Shown here one piece after another: positions 25,234-32,959 of a stretch of DNA of 64,000 bases. A program made the translations under genes and the position numbers. The stretch lies in the NCBI GenBank assembly GCA_039977295.1, contig JBDWDN010000012.1:930001-994000 (forward strand). Reading direction: 5' to 3'. A model generated the notes under the pieces. The model was given only the letters and a program-made list of their open reading frames with translations. It was not told where the DNA came from and searched no databases. This DNA comes from Hellea sp039977295 (GTDB lineage: Bacteria; Pseudomonadota; Alphaproteobacteria; Caulobacterales; Maricaulaceae). Every line of letters starts with the position of its first letter. Within the stretch, counting starts at the first letter, position 1.

Positions 25234-26412
25234 CTATGCGCCAGGGAGCTGTAGAATATGTTTCGAGATAATGTTGAGCTGCACTTCAGATGTGCCGCCT
25301 TCGATTGAGTTACCCTTTGTGCGGAGCCAGCCGCGCGCGAGTTTACCATCATTTGAACGGTCACTTTCCCACTCAAGGCCGTCATGGCCTGTGGCGTCCA
25401 TCATCAACTCATATTTACGCTTATTGAGCTCAGTGCCGTAATATTTCAGCATGGAGCTATCAGCGCCGAGCGAGGCGCCTGCTTTGGCCTCTGCGAGTTT
25501 GCGGTTGAGCGTAAGACCAAAAGCCCACTCATCAATCTCTGCTTCGGCGACTTTAGCGCGAAGCATAGTGTCTGATAGCTTACCATTTTCAAGACCCAGC
25601 GATGTGGCTGCGAGCTCGTGTAGAGGGCGGCTAACCATTTCGTGCTGACCCCCAATCATTTCGCGCTCATGGGTGAGAAGATATTTTGCCACGTCCCAGC
25701 CCTTATCACGCGTGCCGACGAGATTTTTCTTTTCAACGCGAACATTCTCAAAGAAGGTCTCACAGAACGGTGAGCGTCCTGAAATCAGCTTAATGGGACG
25801 TGCTTCGACGCCCGGTGTTTCCATGTCAAAGAGGACAAATGAAATACCGTGATGCTTCTTGCCCGTATTGTCCGTGCGCACGAGGCAGAAAATCCAATCG
25901 GCTTGATCTGCATAAGATGTCCAAACTTTCTGGCCATTGACGATGAAGTGATCGCCCATATCTTCGCATTTAGTGGCGAGTGAGGCGAGATCAGATCCAG
26001 CGGAAGGTTCTGAATAGCCTTGGCACCAGCGAATTTCGCCGCGCGCGACAGGCGGCAAAAACTCATGCTTTTGCGCCTCAGTGCCAAATTTAAGCAGGGC
26101 TGGCCCAAGCATCCAAATACCGAAACTATCAAGGGGTGAGCGTGCATTAATACGCTTCATCTCTTTTTTGATGACCATTTCTTCTGCGCGGGACAAGCCT
26201 GCTCCGCCGCAATCTTTCGGCCATGTTGGAACCGTCCACCCTTTAGCGGCCATCCGCTCGAGCCAGACTTTTTGAGCGTCACTTTGGAAGGTCCAATTAC
26301 GGCCGCCCCAGCAAATGTCTTTGTCGCCGGTGATGGGCTGACGCATTTCTTCGGGGCAATTGGCTTCCAGCCATTCCCTTACTTCCAATGCAAAGGCTTT
26401 CAAATCACTCAT
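25234..26412 (-). CDS. acyl-CoA dehydrogenase family protein (larger subunit-like)
   Basis: FAD-dependent acyl-CoA dehydrogenase, 392 residues from the chosen ATG. The FAD/substrate motif WCQGYSEPSAGSDLASLATK is near residues 125-145, VWTSYADQADWIF follows, and the C-terminal flavin-contact motif GGTSEVQLNIISKHIL is intact. The start MSDLKAFALEVREWLE has GAGGACGAG upstream; a longer frame to 26448 would run into the operator palindrome. First gene of a minus-strand unit with a second dehydrogenase and a MaoC hydratase, divergent from an iron alcohol dehydrogenase gene. Confidence 0.93.
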   Translation of the reverse strand: MSDLKAFALEVREWLEANCPEEMRQPITGDKDICWGGRNWTFQSDAQKVWLERMAAKGWTVPTWPKDCGGAGLSRAEEMVIKKEMKRINARSPLDSFGIWMLGPALLKFGTEAQKHEFLPPVARGEIRWCQGYSEPSAGSDLASLATKCEDMGDHFIVNGQKVWTSYADQADWIFCLVRTDNTGKKHHGISFVLFDMETPGVEARPIKLISGRSPFCETFFENVRVEKKNLVGTRDKGWDVAKYLLTHEREMIGGQHEMVSRPLHELAATSLGLENGKLSDTMLRAKVAEAEIDEWAFGLTLNRKLAEAKAGASLGADSSMLKYYGTELNKRKYELMMDATGHDGLEWESDRSNDGKLARGWLRTKGNSIEGGTSEVQLNIISKHILQLPGA

Positions 26413-26430
26413 AGTCTCGTCCTCTAATTT

Positions 26431-26450
26431 ATATGCACATAGTTGCATAT
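26431..26450. promoter_or_regulatory. palindromic operator in divergent promoter
   Basis: ATATGCA-CATAGT-TGCATAT is a perfect inverted repeat, 7+6+7, located 19 bases upstream of the acyl-CoA dehydrogenase ATG and 76 bases upstream of the divergent alcohol dehydrogenase ATG. The same motif (TATGCAA-CAAC-TTGCATA) occurs at 32900-32917 upstream of the acyl-CoA ligase gene. TetR-type repressors of acyl-CoA catabolism commonly use such sites; no candidate regulator is in the window. Confidence 0.6.
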
Positions 26451-26525
26451 ACTCTGTGATGATGTAGGTAAAGATAAAGAACTAAATTGACGCACTTATC
26501 TATTTGATTCATTCAGGGACTTCAT

Positions 26526-27656
26526 ATGCATTCCTTCCAAACCGTAGCAGATATTCGCATTGCGCCTGGCGGAGCCGCAAAGCTCGATTTCTATGTCGAA
26601 GGGCTGTGCAGGAATAAACGGATTGCTATTGTTACGGATAAAGGCGTCAAAGGGTTAGGCTTGATTGATGCCGGTGTTGCGGCCCTAAAAGGAGCTGGCT
26701 ATGCCGTCTTCGTTTTCGACAAGGTCGTCGCCGATCCGCCCGAAGACATTGTACTGAAAGGCGCAACAGCCATCCGTAAATTTAATGCCGGCCTGATTAT
26801 CGGCTTTGGCGGAGGATCGCCCATGGATACGGCAAAAGTCATTGCGCATTTATGTGGATGTGACCAACCGCTTGAGACCATGTATGGCGTCGGAAACGCC
26901 AAGGGGCCGACCCTGCCCCTGATGCTGATACCGACAACTTCTGGCACTGGCTCCGAAGTTACCAATGTCGCTATCCTCACAACGGGAAAGACAGCCAAGA
27001 AAGGCGTCGTCGCCGACAGTCTTTATGCAGACCGCGTCTTGTTGGACGCGGAACTGACATTCGGCCTGCCTGCTTCAATCACGGCGGCAACAGGCATTGA
27101 CGCCATGGTGCATGCTATTGAGGCCTATACATCCATCATCGATAAAAACCCGCTCTCTGATGCTATGGCCCTCACGGCTCTGCGCAAGTTACGCAGCGCG
27201 GTCGTGACGGCAGTAAATGACGGCGGGAATATTGAAGCGAGGAACGATATGCTCATAGGCGCGATGCTTGCGGGACAAGCCTTTTCTAACGCCCCTTGCG
27301 CGGCAGTTCACGCCCTCGCCTATCCCCTTGGCGGATTTTTCCATGTGCCGCACGGCCTTTCCAACGCGCTGGTCCTTACCGAAGTTATGAAATATAATCT
27401 GCCCAAAGCGGAGCATTGGTATGCTGAAATCGCCAAAGACCTTGGGGTTGGCCAAACAGGTGTCAGCCTGATTGATGAAATGCTTCGCATCAAAGAGGAA
27501 ACCCGCGTGCCTAAGACGCTCAGCGAGGTCAATATTCCGCAAGACTCAATTCCCATGATGGCCGAAGACGCAATGACGAAAGAACGTCTGTTGATGAATA
27601 ATGCGCGCGAAATGACATATGACGCGACTGTCAAAATTTACGAGACGATCTTATGA
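26526..27656 (+). CDS. iron-containing alcohol dehydrogenase
   Basis: Group III (Fe-dependent) NAD(P)-linked alcohol dehydrogenase, 376 residues, cytoplasmic. The nucleotide loop is GFGGGSPMDTAKVIAH; the substrate/Fe region begins LIPTTSGTGSEVTNVAI. The metal ligands are visible as Asp and His in GIDAMVHAIEAY and two His in AAVHALAYPLGGFFHVPHGL. The substrate is unknown; the context suggests an alcohol-aldehyde step feeding the neighbouring acyl-CoA pathway. AGGGA precedes the ATG. The stop overlaps the start of the thioesterase gene (ATGA). Confidence 0.94.
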   Translation: MHSFQTVADIRIAPGGAAKLDFYVEGLCRNKRIAIVTDKGVKGLGLIDAGVAALKGAGYAVFVFDKVVADPPEDIVLKGATAIRKFNAGLIIGFGGGSPMDTAKVIAHLCGCDQPLETMYGVGNAKGPTLPLMLIPTTSGTGSEVTNVAILTTGKTAKKGVVADSLYADRVLLDAELTFGLPASITAATGIDAMVHAIEAYTSIIDKNPLSDAMALTALRKLRSAVVTAVNDGGNIEARNDMLIGAMLAGQAFSNAPCAAVHALAYPLGGFFHVPHGLSNALVLTEVMKYNLPKAEHWYAEIAKDLGVGQTGVSLIDEMLRIKEETRVPKTLSEVNIPQDSIPMMAEDAMTKERLLMNNAREMTYDATVKIYETIL

Positions 27657-28087
27657 GCAAACCAACCCCTCAAAAACTCAGCGACTATCCTCATAAGCTA
27701 ACAATTCCTACGCGCTGGGCCGATAATGATGTTTACGGTCATGTGAATAATTCAGTCTATTATTTCTATTTTGATACGGTGGTGAACAAATGGCTGATGG
27801 ATAAGGGATTGCTAGAGATCGGAACGGCTGACGTCGTAGGTTTGGTCGTTGAAACAAGCTGTGCTTATTTTGCACCGATTAGTTTCCCTGATGATGTAGT
27901 TGCAGGACTGCGCGTTTCCAAGCTTGGCAATAGCTCTGTACGATATGAAATCGGACTCTTTCGAAATGATGAGACCCAGGCGTCAGCTCAAGGTCATTTC
28001 GTCCATGTTTACGTAGATGAGAAAACTCGACGGCCTGTCTCGATTTCTGATAAGATGCGGGATATACTGAAGGAGATTTTGGGGTAA
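27653..28087 (+). CDS. acyl-CoA thioesterase, 4-hydroxybenzoyl-CoA thioesterase-like hotdog
   Basis: A 144-residue hotdog thioesterase that hydrolyses an acyl-CoA, cytoplasmic. The 4HBT signature is clear: RWADNDVYGHVNNSVYYFYF has the catalytic Asp and the following Gly-His-Val-Asn-Asn. The start overlaps the alcohol dehydrogenase stop by four bases (ATGA), indicating coupled translation. It may release free acid or rescue CoA in the local catabolic pathway. Confidence 0.92.
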   Translation: MSKPTPQKLSDYPHKLTIPTRWADNDVYGHVNNSVYYFYFDTVVNKWLMDKGLLEIGTADVVGLVVETSCAYFAPISFPDDVVAGLRVSKLGNSSVRYEIGLFRNDETQASAQGHFVHVYVDEKTRRPVSISDKMRDILKEILG

Positions 28088-28113
28088 AACCCATCCTTGT
28101 CCTCCGCTTTAAA

Positions 28114-28197
28114 CGGGGGGCTACCAACGCCTAGGAAGAGCGCTTCAACGCAGGGAACCCCCCGCGTCTGTTGTTTGAAAATCAAACAACTAACGGG
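28114..28197. promoter_or_regulatory. GC-rich stems that may compete, upstream of HD gene
   Basis: CGGGGGG (28114-28120) can pair with CCCCCCG (28158-28164). The same C run can instead pair with the later CGGGG (about 28193-28197) as the base of a second hairpin whose top is a perfect stem GTTGTTTGA-AAA-TCAAACAAC (28170-28190). The two folds are mutually exclusive. They lie between the thioesterase stop and the HD-domain gene, and no T run follows. Confidence 0.4.
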
Positions 28198-28234
28198 GAA
28201 CAACAGACTGAAATAAATAAAGACGGAGACAATC

Positions 28235-28837
28235 ATGAATGCTTACACCGACATCATAAAAGACGACCCTGCCCTTGTCAGCCAAACCGCCCGTTTCACG
28301 CGCATGCAGGACGGCACCCTTGAAGATTGGCAGAAGATCGGCGCCGCCCATAAACAGGACTTCACGAAAACTGCTGACCGCTTCATTGGCATGTTAAAAC
28401 AGCTTGAATCTGCAACGCTTGGCTTTGCGTGTGATCAGCTACAACATGCGCTGATGTGCGGCACCCTTGCCCGCCGCGCTGGCGCGACGGATGAACAGAT
28501 TGTTGTCGCGCTTTGTCACGATATGGCCAAGGTCGTTAATGTCCCCAATCATGGGCCCATCGTGGCTGAAATGCTCAAGCCTTATGTCTCAGATGACAGC
28601 TACCACGTGCTGCGCAATCATCAGGCTTTCCAAGGTGAACATTATTATCACTATATGGGCGCGCCGACAGATTTGCGCCTGCAGTGGAAGGACGAGCCTT
28701 GGTATGATTACGCCGTCAAGCTCGTCGATGAATGGGACGCCCCAGCCTTTGATCCAGATTTCGAAGCCGATAGCCTAGAGAGCTTTGAACCGCTCATGCG
28801 CAAGATCTTTCACGATACGCCTATGGCTGTTGGGTAA
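28235..28837 (+). CDS. HD-domain protein (PhnZ/phosphohydrolase-like)
   Basis: A 200-residue cytoplasmic metal-binding HD-domain protein. The ligand set is visible: QHALMCGTLARRAGA (His), VALCHDMAKVVNVPNH (HD, then His), and later VLRNHQAFQGEHYYHYMG, with a final Asp in VKLVDEWDAPAF. The layout recalls small HD proteins related to PhnZ and the myo-inositol oxygenase group, which can be di-iron oxygenases rather than phosphatases, so the reaction is open. The start is well supported by CGGAGA. Confidence 0.8.
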   Translation: MNAYTDIIKDDPALVSQTARFTRMQDGTLEDWQKIGAAHKQDFTKTADRFIGMLKQLESATLGFACDQLQHALMCGTLARRAGATDEQIVVALCHDMAKVVNVPNHGPIVAEMLKPYVSDDSYHVLRNHQAFQGEHYYHYMGAPTDLRLQWKDEPWYDYAVKLVDEWDAPAFDPDFEADSLESFEPLMRKIFHDTPMAVG

Positions 28838-28849
28838 GGCCATTAGATA

Positions 28850-29809
28850 ATGCGCAAAACCCTGGGCGCTCTTGCGCTGCTTCTTTTGCTGGCGATGGGC
28901 GTGGTGGTGAATAGCCTCCGGCCTGCGCCGAATGTTAAGGCGCGGGATGCTGTTGGCAAGCGTGTTTTAATTTCTGCTCAACTTACTCCTGGTCGAGCCT
29001 TGACAACTGACATTGAATATTACGCCAGCGGCGGAGGCGATAGAATTGTTTTACTGGCCAGTTTAGGCAGAGAAGCTAGTGATTTTAATGAACTTGTAGC
29101 TAAACTCAATTCGGCTGGTTTCCGAACGTTAGTCGTTGAACATCAGGGAATAGGTGCATCGTCTCCATCGCTTCCCGGCCTTAACGCTGCGGCATTTCCT
29201 ATATTCAAAACCCTAGAAAACGATGGTTACCTGGATGATGGAAAGCCTTTTTATTTTATTGGACACGCTTATGGAAATAGAATTGCAAGATTAACGTCGA
29301 CCTATTTCTCAGGTGACAACCCCTCACTGCCGAAACTATCGGGCACCATCCTCCTCGCCGCTGGAGGTCAAGTCCCTATGCCGCCCAAGGCCGAGAAATC
29401 GCTCAAAAACATCTTCAACCCGCTCCGAGCCTACCGATCCCGCATGAATGATGTTCGTTATGCCTTTTTCGCAGATGGTAATGAGATACCCGATTACTGG
29501 AAACGAGGTTGGCACACTAAGACCGCTATGACTCAAGCTAAGTCCGTCGCCAATAGCGCGGATGATGATAGCTGGCACTGCGCAGGCGGTGTCCCCATGC
29601 TTATCGTGCAGCCTATGAAGGACAAAATTGCGCCGATTGAAAATGCCTACGCTCTGAAAGAGAAATGCTCGCAAGACGTCGAAATCGTCGAAGTTCAAAA
29701 CGCAGGTCACGCCCTTCTGCCCGAGCAACCCCAAGCTGTTGCAACGGCTGTGCTTGACTTCCTCGCCAAACATCACCCTACAGACGAAAACAAACAGGAT
29801 TCTCCATGA
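28850..29809 (+). CDS. membrane-anchored or exported alpha/beta-hydrolase-fold protein lacking the catalytic serine
   Basis: A 319-residue protein with an N-terminal hydrophobic helix (KTLGALALLLLLAMGVVVNS), so periplasmic or membrane-anchored. The alpha/beta-hydrolase fold is recognised from IVLLASLGREASDFNELVAK, the nucleophile elbow FIGHAYGNRIAR near residue 140, and the C-terminal His motif NAGHALLPEQP. In the elbow (G-x-Nuc-x-G) the nucleophile position is Ala, not Ser, so classic esterase activity is doubtful. Codon use from about 28970 to 29330 is clearly AT-richer (AGA codons) than the rest of the gene and its neighbours. It overlaps the SDR gene by four bases (ATGA). Confidence 0.82.
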   Translation: MRKTLGALALLLLLAMGVVVNSLRPAPNVKARDAVGKRVLISAQLTPGRALTTDIEYYASGGGDRIVLLASLGREASDFNELVAKLNSAGFRTLVVEHQGIGASSPSLPGLNAAAFPIFKTLENDGYLDDGKPFYFIGHAYGNRIARLTSTYFSGDNPSLPKLSGTILLAAGGQVPMPPKAEKSLKNIFNPLRAYRSRMNDVRYAFFADGNEIPDYWKRGWHTKTAMTQAKSVANSADDDSWHCAGGVPMLIVQPMKDKIAPIENAYALKEKCSQDVEIVEVQNAGHALLPEQPQAVATAVLDFLAKHHPTDENKQDSP

Positions 29810-30636
29810 CTGATATTAAAAACAAAACAGCCTTTGTCACCGGCGCGGCGTCGGGTATCGGCTTTGCCTTAACAGAAGGTCTTTTGAAACGCGGAGCCAA
29901 CGTCATGATGGTCGATATTGACTCTGATGGGCTGAAGGCCGCGCAGGCCAAACTAGGCACAGACAACACAGCCATTTCTGTTTGCGACGTTGCGGATCCT
30001 GACGCTGTAAAAGCCTCAGCTGCGGCGGCAATTGAGGCCTTCGGCAAAGTGCATCTTGTCTTTAATAACGCCGGCGTTAGCCTCCCAGGACGCCCCGGAC
30101 GCATTGCGCTAGAGGATTGGCGCTGGATTACCGACATCAACATTCTCGGCGTCGTTTATGGCTGCGAGAGCTTCATTCCCCATATTATAGGCCACGGCGA
30201 AGGCGGTCACATTATCAATACAGCGTCTACCGCAGGTCACTTAACGGGTGTAGGCATGGCGCCCTATTTTGCGAGTAAATTTGCGGTTGTTGGATATTCC
30301 GAGGCACTGGCGCAAGAACTCGCAGAAGCAAATATCGGCGTTTCTTGCCTTTGCCCAACATGGGTTAAGTCCAATATACACAACACGGCGGATAAAGCGC
30401 CCGTCGCGGGCCAGTATCGCGATAAATTCAGAGCGTCCAAAGCTTACGAGACGATCAAGGGCTATATCGAAAATGGCATGGACGCGGACGTTTACGCCGA
30501 GCTTTGTTTGAAAGCCGTAGAGGCCAACCGCCTACACGTCTTTAATGACCCCGAAGCGCGTGTTGCTGTTGATGCTCGGGGGAAAGCTCTCCTCGCAGAT
30601 TATGATGCGAATTTGAAAGATTTGGGTTTAAATTAG
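29806..30636 (+). CDS. short-chain dehydrogenase/reductase
   Basis: Classical SDR of 276 residues, NAD(P)-dependent oxidoreductase of the cytoplasm. The cofactor motif TGAASGIGFALTEG is at residues 11-24, NNAGVS near 88, the catalytic Ser is in INTASTAGHLTG, and the Tyr-Lys pair is in APYFASKFAVVGY. The Asp of VDIDSDG after beta-2 favours NAD. CAGGA precedes the ATG. It is coupled to the hydrolase gene. The substrate is unknown, likely a hydroxy or keto intermediate of the local acyl pathway. Confidence 0.94.
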   Translation: MTDIKNKTAFVTGAASGIGFALTEGLLKRGANVMMVDIDSDGLKAAQAKLGTDNTAISVCDVADPDAVKASAAAAIEAFGKVHLVFNNAGVSLPGRPGRIALEDWRWITDINILGVVYGCESFIPHIIGHGEGGHIINTASTAGHLTGVGMAPYFASKFAVVGYSEALAQELAEANIGVSCLCPTWVKSNIHNTADKAPVAGQYRDKFRASKAYETIKGYIENGMDADVYAELCLKAVEANRLHVFNDPEARVAVDARGKALLADYDANLKDLGLN

Positions 30637-30679
30637 ACCCAGGTTATAGCCGCAAATGACACATGAGGAGATTAAGGTG

Positions 30680-31222
30680 ATGAAAACTAACGTTAAAAAG
30701 ATATCTACTGGCTTTATTGCATTTACAGCAATCTTGATATCCTCATGCTCTGTTCAAGCAGAAGAACCTTCCAAAACACCCCAAATAACGATGGGTAACG
30801 GCACGCTCAATGCGATTCAGACCGAAGGTTTAACGCGGGAGAGCTCCAATACAATTTTCTCAGATGTCCGTGTTAATGGGGCGGAAGTTATGACTCGGCG
30901 CGGTCATGCAACCACGCTCACTTTTCCTGAAGTTCTCATTGAAAAAGCAGGCTGGATTGTTTTACATCCCGTCATAAATGGCAGGCCGGATGGCGATATG
31001 GTCTCGGGTTTTGCCTATTTGAATGCGGGCTTAAATAAAGACATCACCCTAAACACGGACCATCCCGCCAAAACAGGCGACAAATTTCTCGTGATGTTAC
31101 ATAGCGATATTGACGAGGACCGCATATTTGATTTTGTCTTTGTAGAAGACGGCATAAATGTCGAAGACACCGCGGTATTTGAAGGCACTCATATGATTGC
31201 CAGCATCATTTCACTACCTTAA
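30680..31222 (+). CDS. DUF7282-like exported protein, probable lipoprotein
   Basis: A 180-residue protein with a signal peptide and possible lipobox (FIAFTAILISSCS, Cys near residue 24). The mature part resembles the DUF7282 beta-sandwich: SDVRVNGAEVMT, then EKAGWIVLHPVINGRP, GLNKDITLNTDHP, GDKFLVMLHSDIDEDRIFDF. Function unknown. ATG 30680 is preferred because AAGGTG lies just upstream and the signal peptide starts there; an in-frame ATG at 30656 would add eight polar residues. Confidence 0.75.
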   Translation: MKTNVKKISTGFIAFTAILISSCSVQAEEPSKTPQITMGNGTLNAIQTEGLTRESSNTIFSDVRVNGAEVMTRRGHATTLTFPEVLIEKAGWIVLHPVINGRPDGDMVSGFAYLNAGLNKDITLNTDHPAKTGDKFLVMLHSDIDEDRIFDFVFVEDGINVEDTAVFEGTHMIASIISLP

Positions 31223-31271
31223 AAACGCTTAAGCCGCGTTAGATTTTTACGCATAACGCGGGCGACGCTCC

Positions 31272-32807
31272 TTATAGTCCCAGCACCGGCGGCACCGATT
31301 TCCGTAGTTCAAATTTAAGCACTTTACCTGTGCCTCCGCGGGGGAGTTCCTTCAAGCAATGAAGATGTTTAGGTTGTTTGTATGTCGCAAGTTTGCCGTT
31401 AACATGGGCAAGCACATCCTCTAGGCAGAGGCTTTCACCCTCTTTCACAACAGCGCAAACACAGCCTGTTTCGCCGAACTTCTCATGCGGCACGCCAATG
31501 ACGGCGACCTCAACAATTTGTTCCATTTGGTAAAGTACGTTTTCAATTTCTGCCGGGTACACATTCTCGCCGCCTGAAATATACATGTCTTTGACACGAT
31601 CTTCGATATAGACATAGCCCCCGTCATTCATGCGGCCAATATCACCGGATTTAAACCAGCCATCGACAAAAGATTTGGCATTGGCTTCGGGATTACGCCA
31701 ATAACCGGGTGTTACGGCATTGCCCTTAAACCAAATTTCGCCCGGAACATTAGGGGCGCATGTTTCGCCCGCTTCATCCACTATCTTCACCCGCGTATGC
31801 AGTAAAGCGCGGCCCGCAGATCCAATCATATGCGGAATATCTTCCTTACGTAGCATTGTGCCGCCAGCAGCCGTCTCGGTCATGCCGTAACCCTCTTGAA
31901 TAACGACATTGCGTTCCAGCCACCATTCAACAAGCGACACTGGAACCGTTTCAGCACCGCAAAGCGCCGTAACAATGCGCGAGAAATCAGTGCTCTCCAC
32001 AGCAGGATGAGCCTTCATAGCGTTATAGGCAGCAGGGACCATGAAGAGCATATTGATTCCCAGATCGGGGTTATCAATGGCTTGCAAAGTCGCCGTTGGG
32101 TCGAACATACGCATGACAACGCAGGTGCCGCCAACAGCTAGGCTCGGCAGCGCTGTCACGTTGAGACCGCCAATGTGGAAGAGCGGCATGTTATTGAGCG
32201 AAACTTGATGGGGACCTGAATCAGGAAGGCGCGCGGCTGACGCAACGGTGAACTCCAACATACCGTGCGTGATAATCACGCCTTTGGGCATGCCCGTCGT
32301 CCCTGAAGAATACATTAGCAAACACTGATCATCATAGCTCTGCTCTTCAAATTCATAGATGGGAGCTGCTGCGGCTAGTCCGCGCTCATACCCGCTATCT
32401 CCGCCCAGACCGTCTGTATCAATCCAGTGCTCAACCTTGGTCAGCGCTTTCGTCGCCTCGCCGACGGGCTCAAAGGGTTTATCGACCAAAACCATTGAAG
32501 TTTCGGAGTCGTTGAGAATAAATGCAAGTTCAGGCGGGGTTAGCCGGAAATTTAGCGCCAGGCAGACAGCGCCTATGCGCCAACATCCGAAAATAAGCTC
32601 CATCACATCGGTCGTGTTCAAGCAAAGAAAAGCTACTCGGTCACCCTTTTGGATGCCTTTAGATTTTAAGAAACCTGCGACTTGCCCAACGCGTTCATGC
32701 GCCTGTGCATAGGTAAACTTACGCTGACTCATGAGGTCAACCATCGCCACTTTATCCGGCGTGGTCACAGCATGATATTCAATCCAGTCACGAGCTTGAA
32801 GCGGCAT
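31272..32807 (-). CDS. acyl-CoA synthetase (AMP-dependent)
   Basis: Activates a carboxylic acid to its CoA thioester using ATP, via an acyl-adenylate; 511 residues, cytoplasmic. The adenylate-forming signatures are complete: LMYSSGTTGMPKGVIITHG, the GYGMTETAAGG motif, WFKSGDIGRM, YISGGENVYPAEIENV, and the C-terminal catalytic lysine in PRGGTGKVLKFELRK. Substrate chain type cannot be read; the context is an acyl-CoA catabolic cluster. A palindrome (32900-32917) matching the operator at 26431-26450 lies 92 bases upstream. Confidence 0.94.
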   Translation of the reverse strand: MPLQARDWIEYHAVTTPDKVAMVDLMSQRKFTYAQAHERVGQVAGFLKSKGIQKGDRVAFLCLNTTDVMELIFGCWRIGAVCLALNFRLTPPELAFILNDSETSMVLVDKPFEPVGEATKALTKVEHWIDTDGLGGDSGYERGLAAAAPIYEFEEQSYDDQCLLMYSSGTTGMPKGVIITHGMLEFTVASAARLPDSGPHQVSLNNMPLFHIGGLNVTALPSLAVGGTCVVMRMFDPTATLQAIDNPDLGINMLFMVPAAYNAMKAHPAVESTDFSRIVTALCGAETVPVSLVEWWLERNVVIQEGYGMTETAAGGTMLRKEDIPHMIGSAGRALLHTRVKIVDEAGETCAPNVPGEIWFKGNAVTPGYWRNPEANAKSFVDGWFKSGDIGRMNDGGYVYIEDRVKDMYISGGENVYPAEIENVLYQMEQIVEVAVIGVPHEKFGETGCVCAVVKEGESLCLEDVLAHVNGKLATYKQPKHLHCLKELPRGGTGKVLKFELRKSVPPVLGL

Positions 32808-32899
32808 AGATAGTCTCCCCGATTGGCCCAGTAACTGAGTCTCAATTGTTTAGGTTTCGCCCGAAGGCTTCTCATTGAGCATGCCTATAAATTCAGACC

Positions 32900-32917
32900 T
32901 ATGCAACAACTTGCATA
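32900..32917. promoter_or_regulatory. palindromic operator upstream of acyl-CoA ligase
   Basis: TATGCAA-CAAC-TTGCATA, perfect 7+4+7 inverted repeat. It matches the core of the palindrome at 26432-26449 (TATGCAC-ATAG-TTGCATA), differing in one arm base and the spacer. Its position upstream of the ligase suggests shared control with the dehydrogenase operon. Confidence 0.6.
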
Positions 32918-32959
32918 TAAAATTTTTGTCACAGCTCGAAACGCCATAAGGATTGCGCG

